Translations under genes and position numbers: made by a program
Shown here: piece after piece, positions 11,701-20,532 of the stretch
Layout: every line of letters starts with the position of its first letter
Position numbering within the stretch: position 1 is the stretch's first letter
Assembly: GCA_030374765.1 (NCBI GenBank)
Contig: JARGXX010000079.1
Span: 1,240,001 to 1,304,000, forward strand
Length of the DNA: 64,000 bases
Direction: 5' to 3'
Source: Agarophyton chilense
Lineage: Eukaryota > Rhodophyta > Florideophyceae > Gracilariales > Gracilariaceae
Notes under the pieces: model-generated
Told to the model about the DNA's origin: nothing
Seen by the model: only the letters and a program-made list of their open reading frames with translations
The model's database searches: none

Positions 11701-12812
11701 AATCTATCATATCCTCGCTCTGCATGCGCATCGGGAGCAGCCCAAAAAACTATGCATGCCTCTTCGAGGGCATCACTAATTGGGTTAGTTTGTTCATTAT
11801 CCTCATCTGGCACCGTTGAAAATATGACTTCCTGTTTAAGAATGTCAACCAATACGCTTGCTTTGTCATCTGGATCCCGTTCGAGACGAGCTGAGTGTGG
11901 TTTTATCGAGCCCTCTAAATCAAATGTGAAAATGTTTATAGCATAAGGGAGTGGAACACGACTCGCCCTGCACCCCAAGTCAACCTCAAGAGTCTCTTCG
12001 AACCCATACGATAAACTGAATGGTACATTAAGTACAGTATCGATTGGCACGTTACTTGGAATCTCGGAGGCCTCTTCTTTGTCCCTCGCGAGCGGATTGG
12101 TATTGACATCTACTATAGTGAGATTTCTTGCCCTCTTTTTGGATGGGTTTCCGAAAGGCGACAGCATTTTGGCACTCCGCATCTTGAAGAAAGAGGCCAA
12201 GATCTCAGGATCTTGCTCCTTTGCCAACTGCGTCTTCTCGCTTTCTGAGGGGGAATGCTCGGGCTGAATAATGATGGGATTCGATCCTGGCGTCTTTACA
12301 CCAGAGAACGTAGCGGGAATGTGATCGTGAACTGATGGTGATGCGAAACTGTCTGATTGGGTCGAAGGGGACGGTGCACAAGGGGTGGTGGACTCTCCAT
12401 TCCTTACTCGCAATGGTGGAGCTGGAGATGGTGTCCCCGCAACTCTCTTTCCATTAGAAGTAGGTGTTCGGCTGGGAGAAGGTAGAGGCGGCTTGTTATG
12501 CGATGCTTTGAGGCGCAATTGTGTGTTGGTAGTGGTGGAATTGCTTCGAAAGATCTGGGTCAATGGGGAGACATGTCGGTTAGAAGAAGGGAAGTGTACA
12601 CCGACGCTGTGCGGTTGGGGAGATACAAAAGGCCTCTGTGAAGGCTCAAGACGTGCAGGGGTTGCAATGTTGGATGGAGTGCAGAGTACCGACTCGCTCG
12701 CAGGTGGCTGCGTAGGAGATAGAGCGGCCTCTCGCAGGGCATCCATGGCAAAACTCAAGGATGGAGTGGATGAGGAGTCGAAGAGGAGCCCTTTTTGGTG
12801 AGGGGAAATCAT
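8724..12812 (-). CDS. large unknown protein with possible ASH/MSP-like segments (SPD-2/CEP192-like?)
   Basis: 1362 residues, single exon, ATG start; a second ATG at codon 23 is possible. The N-terminal ~250 residues are Ser/Pro-rich with many SP and TP sites of CDK type. Around 255-420 is an ordered beta-rich region, followed by a stretch at about 420-500 (FPAGCQSSEKSVRIWNK ... FSAKFEL) with the rhythm of an ASH/MSP immunoglobulin-like domain. A long charged linker follows. From about 930 to 1200 two further similar segments appear (CGSAILPLFNASSSSIHVSL, SLRVLNGTYRTVHYKVWLGG). ASH tandems with a disordered phospho-rich N-terminus are the layout of SPD-2/CEP192 centrosome scaffolds. The last 130 residues are charged and not recognised. 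The family link is inference and no motif proves it. Confidence 0.5.
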   Translation of the reverse strand: MISPHQKGLLFDSSSTPSLSFAMDALREAALSPTQPPASESVLCTPSNIATPARLEPSQRPFVSPQPHSVGVHFPSSNRHVSPLTQIFRSNSTTTNTQLRLKASHNKPPLPSPSRTPTSNGKRVAGTPSPAPPLRVRNGESTTPCAPSPSTQSDSFASPSVHDHIPATFSGVKTPGSNPIIIQPEHSPSESEKTQLAKEQDPEILASFFKMRSAKMLSPFGNPSKKRARNLTIVDVNTNPLARDKEEASEIPSNVPIDTVLNVPFSLSYGFEETLEVDLGCRASRVPLPYAINIFTFDLEGSIKPHSARLERDPDDKASVLVDILKQEVIFSTVPDEDNEQTNPISDALEEACIVFWAAPDAHAERGYDRFVLTVTDEDGKEYETNVEIRVRKTEPIIAVETEEEAPDVSRTETFIDFPAGCQSSEKSVRIWNKTEGGAPLLLNILMRDCASGVFSIGHNSDDARLCIPMYIPFGESCNFSAKFELVSEAAIDHEFYGFALIKYATILPASVCPEDDAELYHAYDHVLNFTATSAVEAEDHKSGHEVPRPISPEDDELREHRFCHPESALHPEANCILEHSAHSGLLPSTPESSHKEEKSIDSGKSLKNLKSIAVHGSKFRNEGISIEPLPIHVSPGAIEEVPTDTGNPVEYCRVFLHQPPKWIPGQDRKEKTPYGSHPSKEAVSENESAKNPSCDNKIVPMKGQRSFKSNYRSYVSVSMAERLKRLTENESRSQKSLNQNDAKRAPCDRETERGSNVSQIHTKVGSSTDNVTGKPSNGHAKFSELENGPAMKSANSLTIPRAEESARGDSQAKSGTIRSELEGNDAVDTVKSDHGPKHSSVRASRELSNSTMGSTLTTLNFQRRESPSAFEYGTEEIDRSPENAARSSHQSFTTNTSAEDGKRYFGFRRLAKNRKPKIKMPRSIRENGVRIRATCGSAILPLFNASSSSIHVSLEIKKHVGSDAAATVSHKMLALDSQQRTNVIITRMSSKEGHLRIIISGYLRGPVKLSTVYHVPLFVEESPNRVPAATGFAVDRPTITFYKNPSRYQYQSLRVLNGTYRTVHYKVWLGGLRNAMSGCDDCVLSITSEKEGTVEGRKCVTVQVRFDSNNPVQYYRQMLHISMDNSRDKVPIFAYTGSSSIRMSVTKEGLFHAENHGNRSGFVVLSGPEIDSENNVTEKVVLLPKQHRDMVAPYGSGTLIYTGDEIARSRFCDAAKLVANAKREGGEEMCLFLESFDGEEEARQKERLLWHRDTTYSLHYAGRLLGNSVCRYRYDPDERRVVKESKRSNDCGWHASIDGDGYVHIENYDTDKVLNFKCKGAEPMYGKIPPLGDAKLAAFLENVDVYARDTCIELYNERRAG

Positions 12813-13058
12813 GGCTGAGGATAGGTAGCAAAGAAACGGTAGCTATCTGTCGCCATGGCGCCACTGTCCGCAACTGCGACAGTTGTGAGTATTTGTCCCG
12901 GCTGTTTGAATCTACAGCCTATTGGCTCACCATGCGCATAGTTTCTTTTAAATTCAAAAAATCAAGCGCTTGAAAATTTTGCCGCTCCTCCGCCCACAAT
13001 TCACGCTAGTGGAACGATCCTGCGCCCCGGCTCAAGCATACACGAAGTGCAAAAAAAG

Positions 13059-15494
13059 CTAAACGTCATTCAGGTCGTAGAAGACCTGTTCGCGAGATTC
13101 GTCGATGAGCCTGTCTGCATGCAGTGTACCCTCGAAACTCTCAACTCTATCAGTTATGGCGGCTTCAAGTACTGCTAGCGTCCACACATCCTTTGATCGA
13201 TGCGTCTTCTCCTCGTTCCTCTCACCGTTGTTCGGGTGTTCGTCTACAAGCAAGGCCGTCTCCGCGCGAAATCTTTTCTGATCTGATTCGAACCGTGCTC
13301 GCCTTCTCTCTGTCGTAGCTTCGTCAGTCATGAGGTCAAATATCGATTTGTTAAGCCCCTTCTCTTGCCGCGAACGTAGGTCCGAGCCCTCTGTCAACAC
13401 CGTGCTCTGCTTCTCGACAGAAATGCCGACCTTTGTTTCCCACTCTGCCCCACCCTCTGTTTGTCGGGCATGGCATGTGCTGGAGTTTCCTTTTCCGCTC
13501 GAATTAGATTGTACATCTGCCCATTCTCCACCACCATTCCAGGTGTTCTCCGATACAATAGCTCCCCACGCATCCCAATTTGCGTCTTTATCACCATTAC
13601 TTTCATTTCCAGCTTTGTTCCATGTGCTGCCGTTGTCTGAAGAACCAACTTGACCGGTATCGCCTCGCCATTTGTTGTTGCTTCTTTCTACCGGGGAGGC
13701 CTTGCCATCCCAGAGATCACCGACATTCATTTCCCCCCGCTTTTTCTCTTTCTTTCCCCCTCTCCTCGCATTATTGGAAGCCCCTTTTTGTTTTTTTCCG
13801 CTTTGACAATTTTGCGTTTCGAACGCACTAAAGTCCCGACCAGCCTTTTCTTGGTAGTTCGTACGAGCTCCATGGTTCTTAGCAGTTTCTTGCTGAACCA
13901 TAACTCTCTTTCCTTTTTTGTTCTTTCCTTTTTTGTCATTCCCTTTTTTTCTACTGCTTGGCAATCCGATCATAGCGCAGGATACATCCTGTTGGTGATG
14001 CTTTTTTCTCGCTCTATCCTCGGTACCCTTTTCCAAACTAGGAACACTCTGTTGATGAGCATCGACAAATACATCCCATTTCAAATCTTCCTCGATTGAA
14101 TTGTTTTCTACGTCATCCCAGCCCTCTTCTTCTTTAAGTTCATTGAAGCCAAAGATACTACTGTTCGTCGCATCCACGGCCTTCCATGATCCATTTTCTT
14201 GACAAATATGCGCGCCACTGTCGTCGTTCTCCTTCTTGCAATTCTTGTCGACCAATTTGTCTTTTCCTTCATCCAATGCCTTTTGGTGTCCCAGCTCTTT
14301 GTTCTGGGCTTTCCTATCAGTATTTTCATCTGCAATGCTTTCATGAAATGTCAGGTCACGACAATCTTTCCATTTTGAATCATCGTTAGAACTACTACTA
14401 TCTATCGGGCCCCACGAATCAACTTGTACTGCTTCCTGCACCCATTCACTTTCTTCATGACAGACGAATGGTTTAGCGTGTTCGCCGTTGAGGTTTCTTT
14501 CAACAACTGTGCTCTTGGAACTTGCAAGCCCTTCAAGAACCTTCTGTTTACCTTTTTTCCTTTTGTTCTTTTTCTTCTTATTTTGAGGAGGTTTAATTTT
14601 CTTTTCGTCCAAGTCTTCTCTCCCGAGATTCTGAAGTTGGATGTGTAGATCATTTTGTTCTTCTCGAGAAGAGACAGTATTAGTTTCAATGGGCTCCGAG
14701 TGTCTCACTGTATTCTTATTGAAGATATGATGTTCTTCCCAGGGGCTATCTAAGTGTTGTTCAATGAGGATCCCCGTCCCTTCGCCGTCTGAGCCCCACT
14801 GGTCTGCATGTGCGCTAGACGCGCCCTGACCGTGACCACTCTCATCGTAGGCAATCCATTCTTCATACATGGAGGGTTTCCCTGAAGACCATTCGTCTTT
14901 CTCACTGCCCTTTTGAACACTCGTACGTTCAATTTCTCCTGATAGCTGCCTGGATGCATTTTGAGATGCATTCGAATATATATCTGAATTTGGTTCAGGG
15001 TTTTGGCTCTGATTGGTCGGCTCAGCAGCCTTCCCTACAGCCTGAGCTGCTAGAAGAGATTGGGTCTTATGTGAAGTTGACAACGCAGTTGACTCTGCCA
15101 GAGGGAAAAATTCATGAGCGTCTGGGTTGAGAGGCACAGAAGGAAGACTGGCAGCATTTGGTTGGTTTCTTTGTTCCAAATGCTGATGAATAGAAGAGTT
15201 TTGAGCACTGAGCTTTTTCAAACGTTGGGGTAAGTCTGTTTCCCTTCGTGTAAATTCTTTGGTACGTGGATTTTGATCAACTGTCGTGATCGTTCTGTGT
15301 TGGGGCCGTGCTGGAGCAAATTCCAGTGCATCAGGATTTAGACGAGGTGTGGGAATTAAGCTTTCTACCATCGCTGGTGTTGAAATTGGAGAGCGCGCGC
15401 CGCGCATCCCGACAGCTGGAACAAACTCTGAAGCGTCTGGATTGAGCAGAGTGTGTTGTTGACTTGGCTTCGAACATGGGGCGTACTTGCCCAT
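13059..15494 (-). CDS. triple-PAM2, tryptophan-rich disordered protein (GW182/TNRC6-like candidate)
   Basis: 811 residues from the first in-frame ATG (MGKYAPCSK). Three near-perfect PAM2 motifs lie at the N-terminus: LLNPDASEFVP (16-26), RLNPDALEFAP (51-61) and PLNPDAHEFFP (121-131). A fourth, degenerate copy is DQNPRTKEF near 73-81. PAM2 binds the MLLE domain of poly(A)-binding protein. The rest is Lys/Glu/Ser/Asn-rich and apparently disordered, with isolated Trp next to Gly, Ser, Asp or Asn (DSWGPIDSS, EEGWDDVEN, ANWDAWGAI, TWNGGGEWADV), resembling Argonaute-binding GW/WG regions. Lys-rich stretches (KKKKNKRKKGK) interrupt it. I infer a cytoplasmic mRNA-regulation role through PABP, and possibly Argonaute. 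Other PAM2 proteins such as ataxin-2, PAIP and eRF3 lack such W-rich tails. No folded domain is seen. Confidence 0.7.
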   Translation of the reverse strand: MGKYAPCSKPSQQHTLLNPDASEFVPAVGMRGARSPISTPAMVESLIPTPRLNPDALEFAPARPQHRTITTVDQNPRTKEFTRRETDLPQRLKKLSAQNSSIHQHLEQRNQPNAASLPSVPLNPDAHEFFPLAESTALSTSHKTQSLLAAQAVGKAAEPTNQSQNPEPNSDIYSNASQNASRQLSGEIERTSVQKGSEKDEWSSGKPSMYEEWIAYDESGHGQGASSAHADQWGSDGEGTGILIEQHLDSPWEEHHIFNKNTVRHSEPIETNTVSSREEQNDLHIQLQNLGREDLDEKKIKPPQNKKKKNKRKKGKQKVLEGLASSKSTVVERNLNGEHAKPFVCHEESEWVQEAVQVDSWGPIDSSSSNDDSKWKDCRDLTFHESIADENTDRKAQNKELGHQKALDEGKDKLVDKNCKKENDDSGAHICQENGSWKAVDATNSSIFGFNELKEEEGWDDVENNSIEEDLKWDVFVDAHQQSVPSLEKGTEDRARKKHHQQDVSCAMIGLPSSRKKGNDKKGKNKKGKRVMVQQETAKNHGARTNYQEKAGRDFSAFETQNCQSGKKQKGASNNARRGGKKEKKRGEMNVGDLWDGKASPVERSNNKWRGDTGQVGSSDNGSTWNKAGNESNGDKDANWDAWGAIVSENTWNGGGEWADVQSNSSGKGNSSTCHARQTEGGAEWETKVGISVEKQSTVLTEGSDLRSRQEKGLNKSIFDLMTDEATTERRRARFESDQKRFRAETALLVDEHPNNGERNEEKTHRSKDVWTLAVLEAAITDRVESFEGTLHADRLIDESREQVFYDLNDV

Positions 15495-16632
15495 TTTTTG
15501 GAGGCTCGTAGGCAAGAGGCAGAAAGGAAGTAGAATATGATACTGGTGTTGCTCTGGGTTGACTGCATGTATGTGCTTCAGTTTTGTACGCGTGCGAGTA
15601 GGCCGTTACGATAGAGGGGGTGGAACGTTGAAAGGGTGCATTGAGGAATAATATGTTTATCGTTACTCGAGCATTGTACGGGCTTCGTACAAGGATTCGA
15701 GAGCGCAACATGATGATGTGAGAAAAAGATGGAGAGAGGGGAAATGTTATGAAGTACGAAGCTACTGTATACAAAAAATGGTGACATGATAAGGTGGAAT
15801 GTGGCAGATCGTTGGATTATAAAATGTAGCGCGCACAAGAAAATGGTGCGAGAAGGACTGGCGGTGCAGAGGTAACGTTAGGACGAACTACGTAACGTCA
15901 ACCGGGGAGGTCGGACAAAACGCGACGTTTTGTTTTGATGTGTAAGACGTGGTAAGTTAGTGAAGGTTTGACCTTCACAGAGCACCACACGTTTCCGCAA
16001 TGCAATGCGCACGGCGCGGGTGTAGTTGAGCTCAATTGCGGCTTGCAGAGCAAGCGATTGCAATGTTCGTGTAGCCGGAAATGCAAACGTGAAACGCAAT
16101 GCATCTATGGCTTTCTATCTAAGTGAGTTTACCTGACGCGTGGCAGGCCCACAGCACAGACTCATACACATGGCTAATAGGACGACAGCTCTCGAAGGGT
16201 CAAGGGTTATCAAGCTGTATGCGCCCGATGTTGGCGGTGGACGGGAGCGCGCGGGAAGCAGAACTGCGGCGGCAGCGCGAATCAGTTCAAATCGCTCAGT
16301 TCACCGCGAGAAAGACGCAAGTGGACAGCGAATGGTCAGTGGCGATATGTCTCGCGACCAGTGATCGAGCGACGCGCGGATCCCCCTCAATACACGTTGC
16401 GCCTCCGCTAAAAAAAAACATGCAACATATTTGTGTGTTATATGCCACCACTCGTAGTCGGTCGCGCACTGCTCGTCGCGGCTTTCGCACGCTCCCCCGC
16501 TTCATGCCGCCCATACACAGCGCCCTTACCGTCGTGTCGCCAAAGTAGCTCTCCGTCCACAACGGCGCTGCCCCTCTCTCCTTTGCGAGGTACTGCCGCT
16601 GGGCACACCTGTTGTCCGCGCGTGGTGCCATC
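15495..16632. other. divergent intergenic region
   Basis: Lies between the minus-strand PAM2 gene and a plus-strand unknown gene, so it should hold both promoters. The short open frames on both strands are Arg/His/Pro-rich and look like chance frames. Nothing else is recognised. Confidence 0.45.
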
Positions 16633-17937
16633 ATGCTCCACAGGGACCACTCCATGCTAGCCTACGACGCACGTGCCATTCCGATACCGCCGCTCCACAG
16701 AATACATCACGCTCCAACCCGCCATACCATCACTCATCTCGTTCGTTCATCGGATGTGAATCTATCCCTCACTAATCTCATCATAATCGCAAGAACAGAC
16801 CCTTGTTTAATCCCCGCAATCATCAGTGCTATTCGTCGCTATTTGCTTCCCACTCGCACCAGAAGGATTCAGAATGCCTCTCATCCTCTTCAGCTGCTCC
16901 ACAAGCTTGTTCTGTGCGTTCCCTACTTTTATCGCTACATCGCGTCCCCCGCTTTCTTCAAACAGTTCTGGAGGTTGAATGTGGACGTGGATCCTTCATC
17001 TTCTGTTCCATCGGCGTCGCTTTTGCTCGCCGCGTGGGCAAGAGATCTACGCAGGATGGCGAGAAGAAATGACCCTGCAGCCAACTTTTGGTACATCACC
17101 GCTAGGAATATCTCCAAGCAGCAACGCTTACCCCGTGTGCCACATAGGACATTTGTTTACCCTGTCGCGACCAACATTCTTCATCGCATCACCGCGCCGT
17201 TAGTATTTCTCAACCAAGACGAAACGAAACGGACGCTACGTTTGATGAATCAGATGAACCAACCAAATTCACGTTGGAGACGTGCCTCTCGACGTGTGTC
17301 TTCTTTGTCGCCGTCATGTTCGTTATCGAGAGCGTCGTCTACGTCCATGCGCGTGCATGTCCCCAATACACAACAGTGCATTTCCATCCCCCCTCCTGTT
17401 CCACCAAGAACTGAGAAAAAGGCTTTCCAGGAGCTGAGTGAGAAGTTCTTGGCTGTCAAGAGGAGGCACGATCAAGTGGCGTGTATGCGCTCACGAAATG
17501 GCGATGATTTTCTGATGAGCGATGCAAGTATTGCCACTTTGGGAGCCGTGTCATTGTCGTCCGGCGCGTTGAGATTGCCAGACAAGACGGGACTGTGCTG
17601 TGGCGGAGGAAACTGTTGCGTTTGCAAGGATGAGTACTTTCTGGACGACAGACATGGGATTACTCCTAGTTCTTTCGCCGATTTATTTGTGGATGGTGAC
17701 GCGAATGGCCAGTATGAGAATGGTGCCATGGGGGAACGCGATTCGTGTAAGATTGAACAACAGGTTCACGATGCGGTTGAGAGTGTAGGCAATACTGTCA
17801 AGTTGCCTAGCAATATCGATTTGGATGCATTACATGCAAAGTTCCGACAAGCAGCCGCTGCGGCTAGGGCGAAGAAAGGCAGGGCTGCGTTTAGAACGTC
17901 AAGAAGGGCGTCTAGTTTACTGAGTAGTGGTAGATAG
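16633..17937 (+). CDS. unknown protein; likely true start is internal
   Basis: Open from an ATG at 16633 (434 residues), but the first ~200 codons look like random sequence rich in His, Arg and Ile. The convincing part begins at MNQMNQPNSRWRR, whose ATG is at 17245, giving 230 residues. That part has a basic Ser-rich stretch and a conserved-looking helix (KKAFQELSEKFLAVKRRHDQVA). It also has a Cys cluster (CCGGGNCCVCKDEYF) and an Ala-rich helix (LDALHAKFRQAAAAARAKK) before a basic Ser-rich tail. The family is not recognised. The Cys cluster could bind metal. The upstream part may be 5' UTR. Confidence 0.5.
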   Translation: MLHRDHSMLAYDARAIPIPPLHRIHHAPTRHTITHLVRSSDVNLSLTNLIIIARTDPCLIPAIISAIRRYLLPTRTRRIQNASHPLQLLHKLVLCVPYFYRYIASPAFFKQFWRLNVDVDPSSSVPSASLLLAAWARDLRRMARRNDPAANFWYITARNISKQQRLPRVPHRTFVYPVATNILHRITAPLVFLNQDETKRTLRLMNQMNQPNSRWRRASRRVSSLSPSCSLSRASSTSMRVHVPNTQQCISIPPPVPPRTEKKAFQELSEKFLAVKRRHDQVACMRSRNGDDFLMSDASIATLGAVSLSSGALRLPDKTGLCCGGGNCCVCKDEYFLDDRHGITPSSFADLFVDGDANGQYENGAMGERDSCKIEQQVHDAVESVGNTVKLPSNIDLDALHAKFRQAAAAARAKKGRAAFRTSRRASSLLSSGR

Positions 17938-18343
17938 ATTTTAGTTTTCACTCTTTGTTTCGTTTCAATGAATAGGCTTGAAAAAAGCGTTCAACAACTT
18001 GCACGTTGCCTCATCGGTGGCCCGTTACGGATTGGTGGTTAGGGAGGGTAAGCGCTGACTGTACTTTTTGACTCGAGGTGGTCACGTAACGCCGCACCTG
18101 CGGCGCATGCACGTGCTGCAGGACTCCTGCCGCAGCGCTGCATTCTCTTGCTGGAAACGTGGACACGAATGGGAGGCGCGCCGTCCCTACGTCATTCTGT
18201 GGGGCGCTCGAAAATACCCGTTTCTAAACTTTACTCTTGGCAGCTTGGCAGCTTGGCAGCTTGGCAGTGTCAACTTAGTGCGTCCTGCAACACGTCCCAC
18301 AGCCAGTCCATTTTCTAGAGCACCCCTAAGTTGGCTGTCACAA
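17938..18343 (+). promoter_or_regulatory. MED10 upstream region
   Basis: About 400 bp between the unknown gene and MED10. It contains the 8-bp tandem repeat listed separately, roughly 80-100 bp upstream of the MED10 start, and presumably the promoter. Confidence 0.4.
18241..18267 (+). repeat. 8-bp tandem repeat, unit CAGCTTGG
   Basis: Three exact copies of CAGCTTGG plus a partial fourth, shortly upstream of the MED10 start. Confidence 0.9.
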
Positions 18344-19064
18344 ATGGATGACGACGATTCGGACGTCGTCTTTGTGGAGAACAGAAGCGCTCAACCGTCT
18401 TCCTCTAATTCTACCCCCCTTGACGCTCTTGAGATAGAGCTGCAATCAGCTTGTGCTGTGCTTACGTCGTTTGCGCAGGATGTCATTCAGTTTTCATACG
18501 ATTCGCAGAATGGTTTGTTTGATCGTGTGTAAGTGCTCTCTTGTCTTTCTTTTTTTGCTTTCGGTACACGTTGTCCTCACACATTCTTTTTACACACAGC
18601 AACGAGTTTGTTACCTGTCTGAAAAAGGTTGACGACAAATGCAAGGCAGTTGATGCTGTCATTCCTTTTGATGTGCTCGAGGCCATTGATAAGGGCCGTA
18701 ATCCGGAACATGTTACACTATCGTTGCTGTATGTTAATTCAATTCGGGTTTCTCTCTAGCGTATATGTGCCTTTGCTCAGCCTTTCTAATTCATCCATCT
18801 TTCCATCTTCCTTTTTTGCACAGAGAATCATGCGAAGAATCGAACAACATTTCACGCGGAAAGGTCACAGTCATGCGACAGTTCAAGTACGTGACATCAA
18901 TATGCATCCATCTCATGTCGTGCCATGCGTGCAATTTTTCTATGTTCTAACCTGGCTCGCTTGTTCTGCGTAGACAAAATCTTGAGAATGCTATGCGAGA
19001 TACCCCGCAGCATACCTCTCAACCGAATGGAAATGATTCTCAACCTTCAACGAATCCTGGGTAG
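18344..19064 (+). CDS. MED10: Mediator complex subunit 10, four exons
   Basis: I join exons 18344-18528, 18600-18728, 18824-18886 and 18974-19064 to give 155 residues. Introns are 71, 95 and 87 bp. Donors are GTAAGT, GTATGT and GTACGT, acceptors ACAG, ACAG and GTAG, and all three introns are in phase 2. The spliced protein contains LFDRVNEFVTCLKKVDDKC and IPFDVLEAIDKGRNPEHVT, matching the MED10/Nut2 core (VPLDVLEYIDQGRNP in the family). Then comes a helical MRQFKQNLENAM segment. MED10 sits in the Mediator middle module, linking activators to RNA polymerase II. The N-terminal 25 residues are acidic and Ser-rich; the C-terminal tail is Ser/Asn/Pro-rich. This is the most intron-dense gene in the window. 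Confidence 0.9.
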
Positions 19065-19798
19065 CTTTCAGTACTGCGCCGCAACTCGTCAGTACCCTGT
19101 CTGACTTTGTATGCGCTCTTGAAAGTGTTGTCGTGCGCTCACGTGCTGCTTCGAGCACATCAAACAGTATGCGCGGAGTCATGGGACAAATAAGCTTGGT
19201 TGACGGGGAAGAGAAAGGGTCCACTTGGGGATTCGTCGGTCACGCACGCGGAGGGAAATGTGCTCCTGTGGGTGAGTCAGGGATGCTACAGGTTGGAGGG
19301 GGAACCGGAAGGTGATGTTGAAGATGGCTTAGAAGCATTCTGGTTAAGGCATCGTCGGTCATCAAAGCTCGAAAAGTGGGCCACTTGGGCACCAAAGGTG
19401 CTGCGCTTGCACTTTGTGACACCCACAGCTTCGTTTCTGTGCCACCTTGATCGAATCTTATTCCCCACTCCATCAAGCTTGCGTTTCCTTTCTTCTGTGT
19501 GCAGCATCGCATCCACTTCACTTCCGTACTTGGTTGTGCGTCCGCAGCACATCAGGCGTCAAAAGCCACCAAAATTGCCATCTTTTTGTATGCATTATGC
19601 GCCAAGAGCTAGTGAGAGCCGCTATAAGCGCGCGAGGAGAGGCGGGTTTATCTCAGAGCTCCCTCTGCAACGGCTCAATACTAGTCTGCGTAAATTGGTC
19701 AATGGGCTGTTCAGTTAGCCAAGTTCGTTGTATTCCACTCTGTTCAGCTCAGTTGAACGACCGAAACCTTCAAGTTGCTTGTGTTTGCTGAGGTCAAC
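19065..19798. other. intergenic, with an ambiguous minus-strand frame
   Basis: A minus-strand frame from 19521 to 18991 is open apart from one TGA at 19240-19242. Its second half (ILFDVLEAARERTTTLSRAH) is helix-like, but it overlaps the MED10 3' end by 74 bp. Plus-strand frames here are also long but lack ATG starts. No family is recognised and I leave it unannotated as a gene. Confidence 0.3.
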
Positions 19799-20491
19799 AT
19801 GGCCAAGGCTGAGCCCTCGAGCACAGTGGACTTGTCCTTTAGTTCGGCACCGCCCTCTTCGCAATTTATCAGTCCTTCCGATGCAGCTCAACATCAGTTG
19901 CGTCCTGCCGTCTCGCCATTCCCGGCAACCTCGCCGTCCCCACCGCCGCCCGCTAGCAATAATCGTTTCGTCCTGGTCGACAAATTGCCAAAGGTGGTTT
20001 GGAACATTGATCCCACTATCAAGCTCAAGCTTCGAAAGTACTTTTATCCATTGGGTGTAACTAGGCTATCATTGGGAGCCGATCTCGACCTTAGGCAAAA
20101 GAAGCTTTCTTTCAAATGGTCGTGGCGAGACCGAATCATTGGCGGCCGTCTTGAGTTTCAAGAAGATAAAATCAGTCTCACCAAAACCTTTAACATCGAT
20201 ACTCGAACCAAGCTTGATGTGAAGGCTGCTTTTGACATTCACTGCCGAAAGACCCTGTTCTCAATCAACGTTCGTCCGTTTCTTGGAATTCTTCCACACG
20301 ATAGACCACCCGCTGGTCTAACCATTCGACAGAAAGTTCCGGTTGACAAACGGCTGCAGATTGAATTTCAAGGCCGTCTAAATGTTCCGGAGGCTAGAAT
20401 TTCCAACGACACTGTATCTGCGTTTTCTTTGGGCGAAGGAAATTTCGTCTTCGATTTGGAAGAACTCAACTTTCGGTTCTTGGTTCAATGA
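19799..20491 (+). CDS. conserved-looking unknown protein, possible beta-rich membrane-associated domain
   Basis: 230 residues from MAKAEPSS. Residues 1-60 are Ser/Pro-rich and disordered. From about 62 the sequence alternates hydrophobic and charged residues in likely beta-strands (LSLGADLDLRQKKLSFKW, GGRLEFQEDKISLTKTFN, LFSINVRPFLGI), ending LEELNFRFLVQ. This resembles plant and algal proteins of unknown function predicted to form lipid-binding or barrel-like sheets, but I cannot name the family. It is tail-to-tail with YbeY, with 41 bp between stops. Confidence 0.7.
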   Translation: MAKAEPSSTVDLSFSSAPPSSQFISPSDAAQHQLRPAVSPFPATSPSPPPPASNNRFVLVDKLPKVVWNIDPTIKLKLRKYFYPLGVTRLSLGADLDLRQKKLSFKWSWRDRIIGGRLEFQEDKISLTKTFNIDTRTKLDVKAAFDIHCRKTLFSINVRPFLGILPHDRPPAGLTIRQKVPVDKRLQIEFQGRLNVPEARISNDTVSAFSLGEGNFVFDLEELNFRFLVQ

Positions 20492-20532
20492 TAGGCGTCT
20501 GTACATTGAAGTAGCCCCCATACCAGCCTATA

